Of a DNA stretch of 64,000 nt, positions 1 through 7,345 are shown in pieces. This stretch comes from Paulinella micropora. Taxonomy: Eukaryota > Cercozoa > Imbricatea > Euglyphida > Paulinellidae. Location of the stretch: the NCBI GenBank assembly GCA_019918135.1, contig WBZZ01006529.1, positions 43,501-107,500 of the forward strand. The letters are read 5' to 3'. The notes below the pieces were generated by a model. That model was not told the DNA's origin, searched no databases, and saw only the letters and a program-made list of their open reading frames with translations. Numbering within the stretch: position 1 is the stretch's first letter; each line of letters starts with the position of its first letter. The position numbers were made by a program, and so were the translations under genes.

Positions 1-571
1 GTACGCATTTACTAAGTCTTGAATATAACTTACCCAGTCAAAATTTCTATTAGTTTCAAATAATAAATCCAACCACCTTCTAATACTTCTTATCACTCTA
101 TCAACAACCGCAAGCGCTCTATGGTCGCCGACTTCAACGACATCGTGTTTAATTCCATTTTCAATAAAATAATCACGAGTAGCACCTTTATATTCTCCTC
201 CGCTGTCAGTTGTAATTGACTTCGGTTTATAAGGTATAGACTTTAAAGCATAATATACTTCTTTCGCTGTTTTATTTTTTAATGGTATGATTATTAAAAA
301 TCGGCTATGACAATCAATCCAAACGAGCATCCAAGCATAACCCTTATTTCCTTTCTTATCTTTTATCTTACTCATATCCGCTAAGTCTAAGAAAACTTGG
401 TCTAATGGTTTATCAACCCATATCGTGTTCCATATTTTCGGGTTTTTCTTTTTGGTGGTGTATTTCAAGTGCCTCCTCTTCTTTTGTCCTTTTTATTTCT
501 TCTCCCGTTGGTGTGTCCTCAAGTTGGCTATCCGCATTCTGTGTATTAATAATTGTATGTTTATAGTCCAT
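1..571 (-). CDS. Retroviral-type (rve) integrase, partial, with one frame break
   Basis: The gene runs leftwards out of the window. From the ATG at 571-569 a frame encodes a charged N-terminus. In the T5 run at 490-494 (A5 on the coding strand) the frame must change by one base to enter the integrase core. The core reads through FLDLADM, a Gly-Tyr-Ala-Trp segment, WIDCHSRF, TTDSGGEY and HRALAVVDR. This is the rve fold: the first Asp is in LDLAD, the second Asp codon is at 207-205, and a third acidic residue is at 102-100. The third position is Asp, with 34 residues between it and the second Asp, instead of the usual D-x35-E. It probably inserts the viral DNA into the host genome. An N-type hairpin (576-617) lies directly upstream of the ATG. 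The homopolymer break may be a sequencing error. Confidence 0.85.
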
Positions 572-575
572 GATA

Positions 576-617
576 TTTTAGAATGGCGCTTTCGTTTCAC
601 TCTCGCTTATTCTAAAA
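576..617 (-). repeat. N1 hairpin at integrase gene start
   Basis: A 42-bp inverted repeat with 9-bp perfect arms (TTTTAGAAT / ATTCTAAAA) lies 5 bp before the integrase ATG. It matches N2 (1228-1269) over its full length with few differences, and N3 (7301-7345). All three lie at a gene 5' end in the same orientation relative to the gene, which suggests a promoter or 5'-leader element. Confidence 0.8.
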
Positions 618-656
618 CATCGTTTTTTCTTTATGGTTTAAAATAAATCGGTGTTC

Positions 657-709
657 GATGTTTGTAAAACACACGGGAGCGATAGCGGGAGTGTGGATTT
701 ACAAATATC
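657..709 (-). repeat. M1 palindromic element at a gene 3' end
   Basis: This 53-bp imperfect palindrome reads, on the minus strand, GATATTTGTAAATCC, a CACAC...GTGTG stem, then TTTTACAAACATC. It begins 2 bp after the TAA stop of the gene at 712-1227. The same outer arms recur after several other viral genes (7172, 11902, 13319, 13403), so it is a candidate transcription-end hairpin. Confidence 0.75.
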
Positions 710-711
710 TT

Positions 712-1227
712 TTAAAATTTTAAAAACACTCTATCTATTTCATCACTTTTTTCTTTCTTAGCACCTGAAGATTGATTATATACCTTTACACTTACACTAC
801 TTGATTTTTTACCCTTACCTTTCTTAGGCTTGATTTCTTCTTCACTACTCTCGCTTTCACTTTCTTCACTCTCTGGCTCGGGCTCTATCTTCTTGCTCTT
901 CTTCGCTCTCTTAGTCTCCGCCTTCGCTCTTTTGATTTTCATTTTCGCTATCTTTTCTGCAATTATATCAGTGAAATCAACCTCGTCCTCACTCTCACTC
1001 TTTTCCTCTGGGCTATCATTATCATGTTCAGTAATAATATCCTTAGCCAAGTTCTTTTCTTCAATTTGTTTTATTCGTTCCTCCATATCTTCGTCTTCTT
1101 GCTTTACAGCATTTCTATATTGTGCTAATACATTTTTAGCATGCTCCATCTTTCGTTGTTTCGCTTTCGCTTTTATTCCTTCCACAGCACTACCCCAATT
1201 CTTACGACTTGCTTCAGCGGACGGCAT
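712..1227 (-). CDS. Charged, coiled-coil, low-complexity viral protein
   Basis: A 171-residue protein I cannot assign. The N-terminal third is Lys/Glu-rich and probably helical. The middle is acidic (runs of Glu, Ser and Asp around residues 60-75 and 115-130). Lys-rich clusters follow (KRAKAETKRAKK and KPKKGKGKKSSS). It ends in Leu-Lys-Phe, as does the small basic protein ending at 7170, and both stops are followed by an M hairpin. The ATG at 1227-1225 follows N hairpin N2 immediately, which fixes the start. The composition would suit a DNA- or capsid-associated protein, but that is inference. It is transcribed in the same direction as the integrase and divergently from the fibre gene. Confidence 0.7.
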   Translation of the reverse strand: MPSAEASRKNWGSAVEGIKAKAKQRKMEHAKNVLAQYRNAVKQEDEDMEERIKQIEEKNLAKDIITEHDNDSPEEKSESEDEVDFTDIIAEKIAKMKIKRAKAETKRAKKSKKIEPEPESEESESESSEEEIKPKKGKGKKSSSVSVKVYNQSSGAKKEKSDEIDRVFLKF

Positions 1228-1269
1228 TTTTAGAATTGCGCTTTCGTTTCACTTTCGCTTATTCTAAAA
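1228..1269 (-). repeat. N2 hairpin at gene start
   Basis: This 42-bp inverted repeat has the same 9-bp arms as N1 (TTTTAGAAT / ATTCTAAAA) and an almost identical interior (AAGCGAAAGTGAAACGAAAGC on the coding strand is shared apart from one or two bases). It abuts the ATG of the 712-1227 gene with no gap, so on a transcript the start codon would sit at the foot of the stem. Confidence 0.8.
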
Positions 1270-1331
1270 GTATTCTATACTAAGATTAATATATTTTTAG
1301 TATTTACAAATTAAATATTTATTAATATAAT

Positions 1332-4300
1332 ATGTCGCAATATAAATCCTTACTAGGTTTATCAGAAATCGCAGTTGATAGTCTAGATATTAAAAACTTA
1401 GACCTTACCAACACAAACATAGTGGGCTTATACACAGATAGGGTGCCAGAAGATGCTGACCCCGTAAATCTTTATTACACCGACGGACGATTTGATGCGA
1501 GGTTGGCTTTAAAATCAACGACAGACTTAAAAGAAGGCACTAATCTATACTATACTGATGGTAGGTTTGATGCGCGACTAACTACTAAATCAACCACTAA
1601 CCTAGCCGAAGGCACCAATTTATATTATACTAATGCTAGGTTTGACACTCAATTAGCAACAAAGAGCACAACCAACTTAACCGAAGGAACTAACTTATAC
1701 TACACCACAGCAAGGGCTAATACAGATTTTGACACAAGGATAACAACTAAATCAATAGATGCTTTAAGTGATGTAATCATAACAGGCACACCCGCCGATA
1801 ACCAACTACTCATTTATAGCACAGGTCAATGGAGAAATGTTGCTTCACCTTTTCTTAGATTGGATGGGCTCGCTATGATGATAGGTGATTTAAATATGGG
1901 AGGTTTTAATGTATCAAATGTCGGTAATGTTGATGGTATTGATGTTTCTGCTCTTGATAGTTCGGTTGTAAAACTAACAGGCGACCAGACTATAACAGGA
2001 AACAAAACATTTACTACTTATGTAGCCGTAAAAGACTCAAATCCATTAAACACAGGAAAATTATTCTTCAATTACAACAATAATATGGGCTCTATCTATT
2101 CGTCGGAGGCAGGTGGAGCAACGGGCTATCCATTATCTTTTGTAGGCTCGTCCATACTTTTTGCTCCAACAACAGGTGGTGGAATGACATTGACAAATAA
2201 TGTTTTAAATTTTAACAGCACGACAGCAATCAGCGGACTGCCCGCACCATTCTATGACGGCGATGCTTCAACGAAAGCATATACCGATACAAAATTAGCA
2301 AAGGACGGCACAACGGCTATGACGGGCAGTTTAAATATGGGAGGATTTAACATAACAAATGTTGGTAATGTTGATGGTATTGATGTATCCACCCTTGATA
2401 CCGCAGTCGTTAAACTAACAGGAGACCAAACCATAGCAGGAACCAAAACATTCAGCAACATAATAAATGCTAGTGCGGGGATTGATATGAAAAGCCAAAG
2501 TATAACAAATGTTAATCTTGTTGATGGTGTTGATGTTTCTACTCTTGATACTTCGGCCGTAAAACTAACAGGAGACCAAACCATAGCAGGGAATAAAAAA
2601 TTTACTTCAACAATAGAAGTGCGGGGTGCTACTGCTCCAACCGCTTTTGATGGTATCGGTGTTGCCTTTGATACAGCGACAAATATAGGAATGATTGCCG
2701 CACAAAAAATAGCAACTGCGAGTTATTATCCGATACAAATAACTGGTTCGTATGTAGAGTTATATTCAGGTAATAATGTAATCGCGAGCGCAACTGGCAC
2801 TACACTATCTTTGAATAACAACAAAATAACAAACTTAGCCACACCAACAGCAACAACGGACGGAGCAAATAAAAGTTATGTTGATACAAAAGACGGGCAA
2901 AATGTGAAACTAACAGGAAACCAAACCATAGCAGGAATTAAGACATTTAGCAGTGCCCTTGAAATAACAGGAAATTCAACGAATGCGACAACAAAAGGAA
3001 CATTCGTGGTTTTTAACTCCACAGCCAATATAGGAACTATCGGATGCCTTGATATGGGCACGGGTGTAAATTATAACTTTGAAATAAATGCGAAAAAAAT
3101 AAGTTTCATTATTGATGGAGCGATAGTCGGTTGGGTAAATGCTTCGGGGCTAGATTGTAATAGTAGCAAAATAGCCAACCTTGGAACTCCGACATTATCA
3201 ACAGACGGGGCGAATAAAACATATGTAGATACATTGGACGGGCAAAATGTAAAACTATCAACAGACCAAACCATAACAGGAAGTAAAACATTTAATGGTG
3301 CGAGCACCGTGATAAAATATCTAACTTTAACGAACAATGCCGATTTTAATAATCAAACTATCACTAATGGCGGAAATATAACATATAATGGGGCGAGGAT
3401 ATTAAACCAAAATGGAGGTGATATATTCTTTTCACAGACATCAGGAGATTATCAGTATTTCTTATTTACTCTAAATACCGCTACAAGTGGAACCACGAAC
3501 CAACGAGGTTATGTATTTACGAATGTAGCATCTGATGTAAAAGGAGCGGGACTTTATATTTCAAAACTTTTGGATAATAAAAGTGCTTCGTCTGACATTG
3601 TCCGTTTTAACAATGCTGGCGGTATGCGGTTTTATGGTGCTTTGGATATGAACAGCAACAACATAACAAGTGGCGGAACAATAACAGGAACAACATTAAC
3701 GGCAACTGCTGGAATGACTACAACAACTTTAACAGCGAGCGATAATATAACAATAGGGGCAAGTAAAAGCATTTTTATTGATAGAAGCGGGACAACGATA
3801 GCAAATAAAATAGTATTATGGGATGGGGGCACACCTTCAACGACGGCCTTTTTAGGCTTTGGAGTTGCTAGTCAAACTTTAATTTATAATGTCAATTCTT
3901 CCACGGATAGCCACGTATTTTATTATGGGGGGACGAATGAATTATTTAGAATTAACAACACGGCGATTACTGCTTCAAAGGCACTAACTGCGAATGCGGG
4001 GGTATCAACAACGACAGCAACCGCAAGCGGATTGATAACGGCAAATGCTGGAATTACATATACTGGCACACTAACATCAGCAACGAATACCAGTGGGGCA
4101 AAAATATCCATTCAAGGAGGAACAAATGGAGGAAGCACCAGAGGAATATATATTTGGGATATTACTGACCCAGGCTGGGGGATTTATATGGCACAATCTG
4201 GGGCGAATAAAGCATTAAGTGGAACAGGAACGGCACCAGCAGGAAATGGATTTAGTAGTTATGCCGTAAGATTTAGATCGGGTGCGGACACGACCCATGG

Positions 4301-5024
4301 TTTTGTGTGGGAAAATGCCAATGATGTTGCTTTAATGTCGTTGAGAGGGAGCGATGGATTTTTGTGGAACAAAGGTGCCTTTCAAGCAGATGGTGGAATA
4401 ACTCTTCCAACGACATCAAGCGGTTCTTTAACAATAAGACAAAGACCTGCTTACACTAATGACCCACAACTATTTTTTAAATCAGGAGGATATACGAATT
4501 ATGCATCAATAGTTTCTTCTACTGGTTTGCTTCATGCTTGGACTACTTCAAACTCTTCAAGCGAGCCGTCAGGCAGTTATAATTATATTCCGCTAAATGG
4601 TGCTTGGACAAACTCCTCGGACAGGAGGCTAAAATCAGATATTAACACATTAGACTGCGGTGATTGTTGCGAGAAATTAATGAAAATAAATTGTTGTTCA
4701 TATTATTGGAAATCAGATGAGAAGAAAGAAAAAAAAGGCCACGGATTTATTGCGGACGAAGTCAAAAAAGTATTTCCTGAATTTGTATCTGAAAGCGGAA
4801 TAAAAGCAGAGGATGGAGAAGGCTACCTTGAAGGCATAACATATACAAGTTTTATACCGATATTGGTCAGCGGATTTCAACACATGGCGGATAATCTCGG
4901 ACATGTCCGAGATAGGGTGATTAATTTAGAAAAAGAAAATAAAACTTTACTTAATATATTACAAGATTTAACCAACCAACTAGCAGAAATACGAGCAGTC
5001 GTTTTTTCAAATGTCCAGCAATAA
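1332..5024 (+). CDS. Phage-like fibre protein with C-terminal S74 intramolecular chaperone
   Basis: A 1,230-residue repetitive fibre. Residues about 45-140 hold four copies of a roughly 28-residue repeat built on 'EGTNLYYTxxRFDxxLxxKST', the tail-fibre repeat seen in phages. Residues about 190-650 carry repeats of 'GNVDGIDVSxLDxxxVKLTGDQTIxGxKTF', then Gly/Ala/Thr-rich beta sequence. The C-terminus from about residue 1,096 is the intramolecular chaperone of endosialidase (peptidase S74) domain, with SDRRLKSDI, GFIADEV and a final coiled coil. In this family the Ser of SDRRLK (here S1096) and the Lys five residues on (K1101) drive self-cleavage after trimerisation. It is most likely a trimeric host-attachment fibre. 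The stop overlaps the next gene by 14 bp. A 9-2-9 palindrome lies inside the coding region at 4894-4913. Confidence 0.88.
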   Translation: MSQYKSLLGLSEIAVDSLDIKNLDLTNTNIVGLYTDRVPEDADPVNLYYTDGRFDARLALKSTTDLKEGTNLYYTDGRFDARLTTKSTTNLAEGTNLYYTNARFDTQLATKSTTNLTEGTNLYYTTARANTDFDTRITTKSIDALSDVIITGTPADNQLLIYSTGQWRNVASPFLRLDGLAMMIGDLNMGGFNVSNVGNVDGIDVSALDSSVVKLTGDQTITGNKTFTTYVAVKDSNPLNTGKLFFNYNNNMGSIYSSEAGGATGYPLSFVGSSILFAPTTGGGMTLTNNVLNFNSTTAISGLPAPFYDGDASTKAYTDTKLAKDGTTAMTGSLNMGGFNITNVGNVDGIDVSTLDTAVVKLTGDQTIAGTKTFSNIINASAGIDMKSQSITNVNLVDGVDVSTLDTSAVKLTGDQTIAGNKKFTSTIEVRGATAPTAFDGIGVAFDTATNIGMIAAQKIATASYYPIQITGSYVELYSGNNVIASATGTTLSLNNNKITNLATPTATTDGANKSYVDTKDGQNVKLTGNQTIAGIKTFSSALEITGNSTNATTKGTFVVFNSTANIGTIGCLDMGTGVNYNFEINAKKISFIIDGAIVGWVNASGLDCNSSKIANLGTPTLSTDGANKTYVDTLDGQNVKLSTDQTITGSKTFNGASTVIKYLTLTNNADFNNQTITNGGNITYNGARILNQNGGDIFFSQTSGDYQYFLFTLNTATSGTTNQRGYVFTNVASDVKGAGLYISKLLDNKSASSDIVRFNNAGGMRFYGALDMNSNNITSGGTITGTTLTATAGMTTTTLTASDNITIGASKSIFIDRSGTTIANKIVLWDGGTPSTTAFLGFGVASQTLIYNVNSSTDSHVFYYGGTNELFRINNTAITASKALTANAGVSTTTATASGLITANAGITYTGTLTSATNTSGAKISIQGGTNGGSTRGIYIWDITDPGWGIYMAQSGANKALSGTGTAPAGNGFSSYAVRFRSGADTTHGFVWENANDVALMSLRGSDGFLWNKGAFQADGGITLPTTSSGSLTIRQRPAYTNDPQLFFKSGGYTNYASIVSSTGLLHAWTTSNSSSEPSGSYNYIPLNGAWTNSSDRRLKSDINTLDCGDCCEKLMKINCCSYYWKSDEKKEKKGHGFIADEVKKVFPEFVSESGIKAEDGEGYLEGITYTSFIPILVSGFQHMADNLGHVRDRVINLEKENKTLLNILQDLTNQLAEIRAVVFSNVQQ
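4894..4913. repeat. 9-2-9 palindrome inside the fibre gene
   Basis: Perfect 20-bp palindrome: arms ATCTCGGAC / GTCCGAGAT around AT. It encodes part of the linker before the final coiled coil of the S74 domain. The same arms recur at 7512-7531 and 17174-17193 with other centre bases. Confidence 0.9.
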
Positions 5025-5364
5025 TACAACTAGACTTCATAGGCCACCGCCAGTCATTGAAATAGACGGCGAACTAACTCCAGAAATAAAAAATCGTGTT
5101 TTAGACATTTCATTGAAGAATGAGGAAAAAAAAGTAGAGCACGAATTGGAAGATAACTGGAATTGTTGTTGTATAACAAACAGACCGACAGACAGCCGAC
5201 TTATTAAATACTTATTTCAAATGGGTATCATTATCTCCATTATAACCCTTTGTATCGTAAGGCTATCTGAAAAGAACTTACCTTGTGAGGTTGCTAATAC
5301 TTATGTCGGTATTTTAACACTTTTGATTGGGATATGCCTTCCATCACCTTCTTCAAAGAAGTGA
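5011..5364 (+). CDS. Small membrane protein with two hydrophobic segments
   Basis: A 117-residue protein. The N-terminal half is polar, with PPPVIEIDGE, a Lys/Glu helix and a WNCCC cluster. Two hydrophobic stretches follow at about residues 70-85 (MGIIISIITLCIV) and 95-110 (YVGILTLLIGICLPSP). Small membrane proteins with this layout, ending in a Leu/Ile segment and a Pro-Ser-Pro tail, are common in small and large eukaryotic DNA viruses, where some sit in the virion membrane or at the capsid. The gene overlaps the fibre gene by 14 bp (+1 frame), which suggests co-transcription or re-initiation. The exact role is unknown. Confidence 0.7.
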   Translation: MSSNNTTRLHRPPPVIEIDGELTPEIKNRVLDISLKNEEKKVEHELEDNWNCCCITNRPTDSRLIKYLFQMGIIISIITLCIVRLSEKNLPCEVANTYVGILTLLIGICLPSPSSKK

Positions 5365-5613
5365 GCACTCGTATAAGTGGATTTTATACCAAGAAGCATC
5401 ACTACCCGAACACATTAAAGGAATGGCTTCATCAAAACTAACACACCAATCACTCATCGGTTTGTAAATACATTTAAATTTAGTATCTATACCTTTTTGA
5501 ATACAATAAACACAACTTATATTCTTTTTTTCACTTATCCGTGAGTAAAAGTCGCAGGCAGTCCGCGAAAATATTTTGATTATTAAAAAGTTTATGAGTA
5601 GTAATATAACCAT
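5353..5613 (-). CDS. Doubtful small Cys-rich ORF opposite the 5.4-5.6 kb gap
   Basis: The 210-bp gap between two plus-strand genes is covered by an 86-codon minus-strand ORF. After a hydrophobic start it has several Cys residues (CDFY, CVYC, FKC, WC, MC) that might form a zinc site. It overlaps its neighbours' ends on the other strand and has no recognised relatives that I know. It may be a genuine small antisense gene or chance. No plus-strand ORF of note lies here. Confidence 0.25.
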   Translation of the reverse strand: MVILLLINFLIIKIFSRTACDFYSRISEKKNISCVYCIQKGIDTKFKCIYKPMSDWCVSFDEAIPLMCSGSDASWYKIHLYECSLL

Positions 5614-5974
5614 GACTGACTATAAATACCAAAAGATTATTTTTCTGAGCAATGATTTTGCGGGAGGAAGCAAAACATTTAATAAGAATATCCAAATGTC
5701 ATTCACACCCACCAAAATGAATGTTAAGTTTATCCACTATATGAACGACCAGACCGAAACCAAAACCAGAATTCTTTACATGGATAGAATTGGAATTATT
5801 GGAACATTCGCGGATAGTAATATAGCAAACATTTCAAATCTCGGTTATAATTTGGGTGTTGTAGGATGAACTGACGGCCAATATACATTTAAAATCCTTG
5901 AAACTGACAGCGGAAATATTGACACAGGAAATTTAGCGGGGCGAATTGTTGTGTGTTTGGAATTCGTAGGGTAG
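5594..5974 (+). pseudogene. Small beta-rich viral protein interrupted by an in-frame TGA
   Basis: The frame from ATG 5594 (an earlier ATG is at 5576) encodes about 90 residues, stops at TGA 5867-5869, and then continues in the same frame for another 34 codons of similar composition to TAG 5972-5974, directly before the ATPase ATG at 5983. The beta-strand-like pattern and the position before the ATPase suggest a small structural protein, but I cannot name it. The break is probably a single-base nonsense change or read error. A reassigned TGA is unlikely, because other viral genes here end with TGA. Confidence 0.6.
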
Positions 5975-5982
5975 AATATAGG

Positions 5983-6804
5983 ATGGAGAAAATAAACAAT
6001 GTCAAGGTGAAGCCAGTAAAACAAGAGGGTGATGGAAACAAAAAGGCCAAGGGTTATAAATTATTTAATGAGCCGTATGCCAACATATTTCTACTTGCTA
6101 GAAAAAAGAGCGGTAAGACGACAGCACTCTTTGAAATACTGAAACGGACAACAGACAGAAAAACCCGTATTGTTATTATCGCTTCAACAATCCACAAGGA
6201 CTACATTTATAAAGCAATGGTTAAGCACTTTAAGAACAGAGGCAACCCAATGGCAATTTATACCTTTCTTAAATCAGACGGGGTGAATGTCATTGATTAC
6301 GAACTTGACAAACTAAATAGAAACGACGAGCAACACGAAGGAGAAATTAAACAGGATGAAGAAGAAATAGAGAAGCCACAATTTTTATACTTTGGAAAAG
6401 AAGAAAAAAAGAAACAGAGCACCGCAGAGGTAAAAGAAAGGCCGAGCAAGTATATTTCTCCAGAGGTTGTTTTTGTTTTGGATGATTTAGGGAGCGGTTT
6501 AAGAGATAAGTCCGTAAGCGATTTGTTAAAAAAGAATAGGCACTATAAATCAAAGGTGATTATGTCAAGCCAGTATCTGAACGACCTACGACCAGAAGCA
6601 ATTAAGCAGTTAGATTATCTATTAATCTTTCCAAGCCAGTCTCAGGACAAAATGGAACTCGTGTTTAAACACTTAGACTTATCTTTTGATTTTGATTACT
6701 TTCTTCAAAAGTATCACGAAGCAACAAAGGAGAGATTTAATTTTCTTTATGTTTCAAGTGTTGATGATGAGTTAAGAAAAAATTTTGCTTATCGGTTAAA
6801 GTAA
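5983..6804 (+). CDS. A32/FtsK-HerA-type genome-packaging ATPase
   Basis: A 273-residue P-loop ATPase that probably pumps viral DNA into capsids. Walker A is A39-RKKSGKTT-47, with Ala in place of the first Gly, as is often seen in this viral family. Walker B is VVFVLDDLG with D167/D168, followed by a sensor-like SSQYLNDL and the Leu/Ile-rich segment typical of viral packaging ATPases. The frame is open from 5953, but the start at 5983 (MEKINN) is preferred because it clears the upstream gene by 8 bp and puts the P-loop near residue 40. An acidic/Lys-rich insert of about 50 residues (about 110-155) separates the two motifs. Confidence 0.9.
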   Translation: MEKINNVKVKPVKQEGDGNKKAKGYKLFNEPYANIFLLARKKSGKTTALFEILKRTTDRKTRIVIIASTIHKDYIYKAMVKHFKNRGNPMAIYTFLKSDGVNVIDYELDKLNRNDEQHEGEIKQDEEEIEKPQFLYFGKEEKKKQSTAEVKERPSKYISPEVVFVLDDLGSGLRDKSVSDLLKKNRHYKSKVIMSSQYLNDLRPEAIKQLDYLLIFPSQSQDKMELVFKHLDLSFDFDYFLQKYHEATKERFNFLYVSSVDDELRKNFAYRLK

Positions 6805-6813
6805 AAAAAAATT

Positions 6814-6840
6814 TAGAATTAATTATTTTTTTATATAGTA
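6814..6840 (+). promoter_or_regulatory. Candidate late-type promoter before the small basic gene
   Basis: TAGAATTAATTA, then T7, then TATATAGTA, lies directly before ATG 6842. A closely similar string (GAATTATTTA, T7, CTATAAA) lies at 10375-10400 before the MCP gene, and TTAATTTA-T7-ATTATTAATATATA at 12061-12088 before the lectin-like gene. The shared block before virion genes suggests a late promoter. Confidence 0.45.
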
Positions 6841-6841
6841 T

Positions 6842-7170
6842 ATGGTAGTAAAAACAACTCGTGTTGAAGTCATTCCAACAATCGGCAAACGAACTATTAA
6901 CTCAAGCACAATGGCTGGAGGTAAAAAGAAGTCTGGTCGCAAGAAGAAGCAAGGAGGCAAGGGGCAGGCTGGCGGAAAAATTAACTGGCAAAAGGTTGGA
7001 AAACGGCTTTGGCTGTTAATAAATTCCTTCGTGATAACAAAGTAATTTCTAGAACTGCGGGAGCCTTAAGCAGTATTGGAGTTCCTTATGCTGGGTCTGT
7101 CCAAGCCACCGCTTCAAAACTCGGATATGGCAAGAGAAAGCAGAGAGGATGCGGTGCCCTTAAATTTTAA
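6842..7170 (+). pseudogene. Small basic core-like protein, frameshifted
   Basis: The first part from ATG 6842 (or ATG 6911, MAGGKKKSG) encodes a Lys/Gly-rich basic region, SGRKKKQGGKGQAGGK. Around 7001-7012 the frame must change by one base. The downstream frame then reads a mildly hydrophobic Ala/Ser/Gly segment and a basic tail (YGKRKQRG), ending Leu-Lys-Phe at TAA 7168-7170. A basic head plus a small Gly/Ala segment is reminiscent of adenovirus pX/core-like or capsid-associated peptides of related viruses, but this is inference. It sits between the packaging ATPase and the protease gene, a position consistent with a virion protein. M element M2 follows the stop at once. Confidence 0.6.
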
Positions 7171-7171
7171 A

Positions 7172-7262
7172 GATATTTGTAAATTATCTCCAACACGTTG
7201 GAGATTCACTCCAATCTCAAACTTGTTTGAGATACACCGCTCCCGTGTGTTTTTCAAACATC
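7172..7262 (+). repeat. M2 palindromic element with two nested 9-2-9 palindromes
   Basis: This 91-bp element begins GATATTTGTAAAT 1 bp after the TAA stop and ends TTTTTCAAACATC. Inside are two perfect 20-bp palindromes: 7186-7205 (ATCTCCAAC-AC-GTTGGAGAT) and 7214-7233 (ATCTCAAAC-TT-GTTTGAGAT). It is followed by 38 bp of spacer and hairpin N3. Confidence 0.8.
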
Positions 7263-7300
7263 GAAAACAGATTTATTTTTTCAATAAAGAAAAATAGATG

Positions 7301-7345
7301 TTTTAGAATAAGCGATAATGCGAAGCATGAAGCGCAATTCTAAAA
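7301..7345 (+). repeat. N3 hairpin containing the start of the protease gene
   Basis: A 45-bp inverted repeat with the same TTTTAGAAT / ATTCTAAAA arms as N1 and N2 and the shared interior AAGCG...AAGCGCA. Both possible ATGs of the downstream gene (7318 and 7327) lie inside the loop, so the hairpin could affect start selection. Confidence 0.8.

Noticed and set aside
5867-5869. TGA read as tryptophan (alternative code) in the small beta-rich gene
   Set aside because: The membrane protein, the protease gene and the gene at 13474 end with TGA and Trp is encoded by TGG elsewhere, so a single lesion or read error is simpler.
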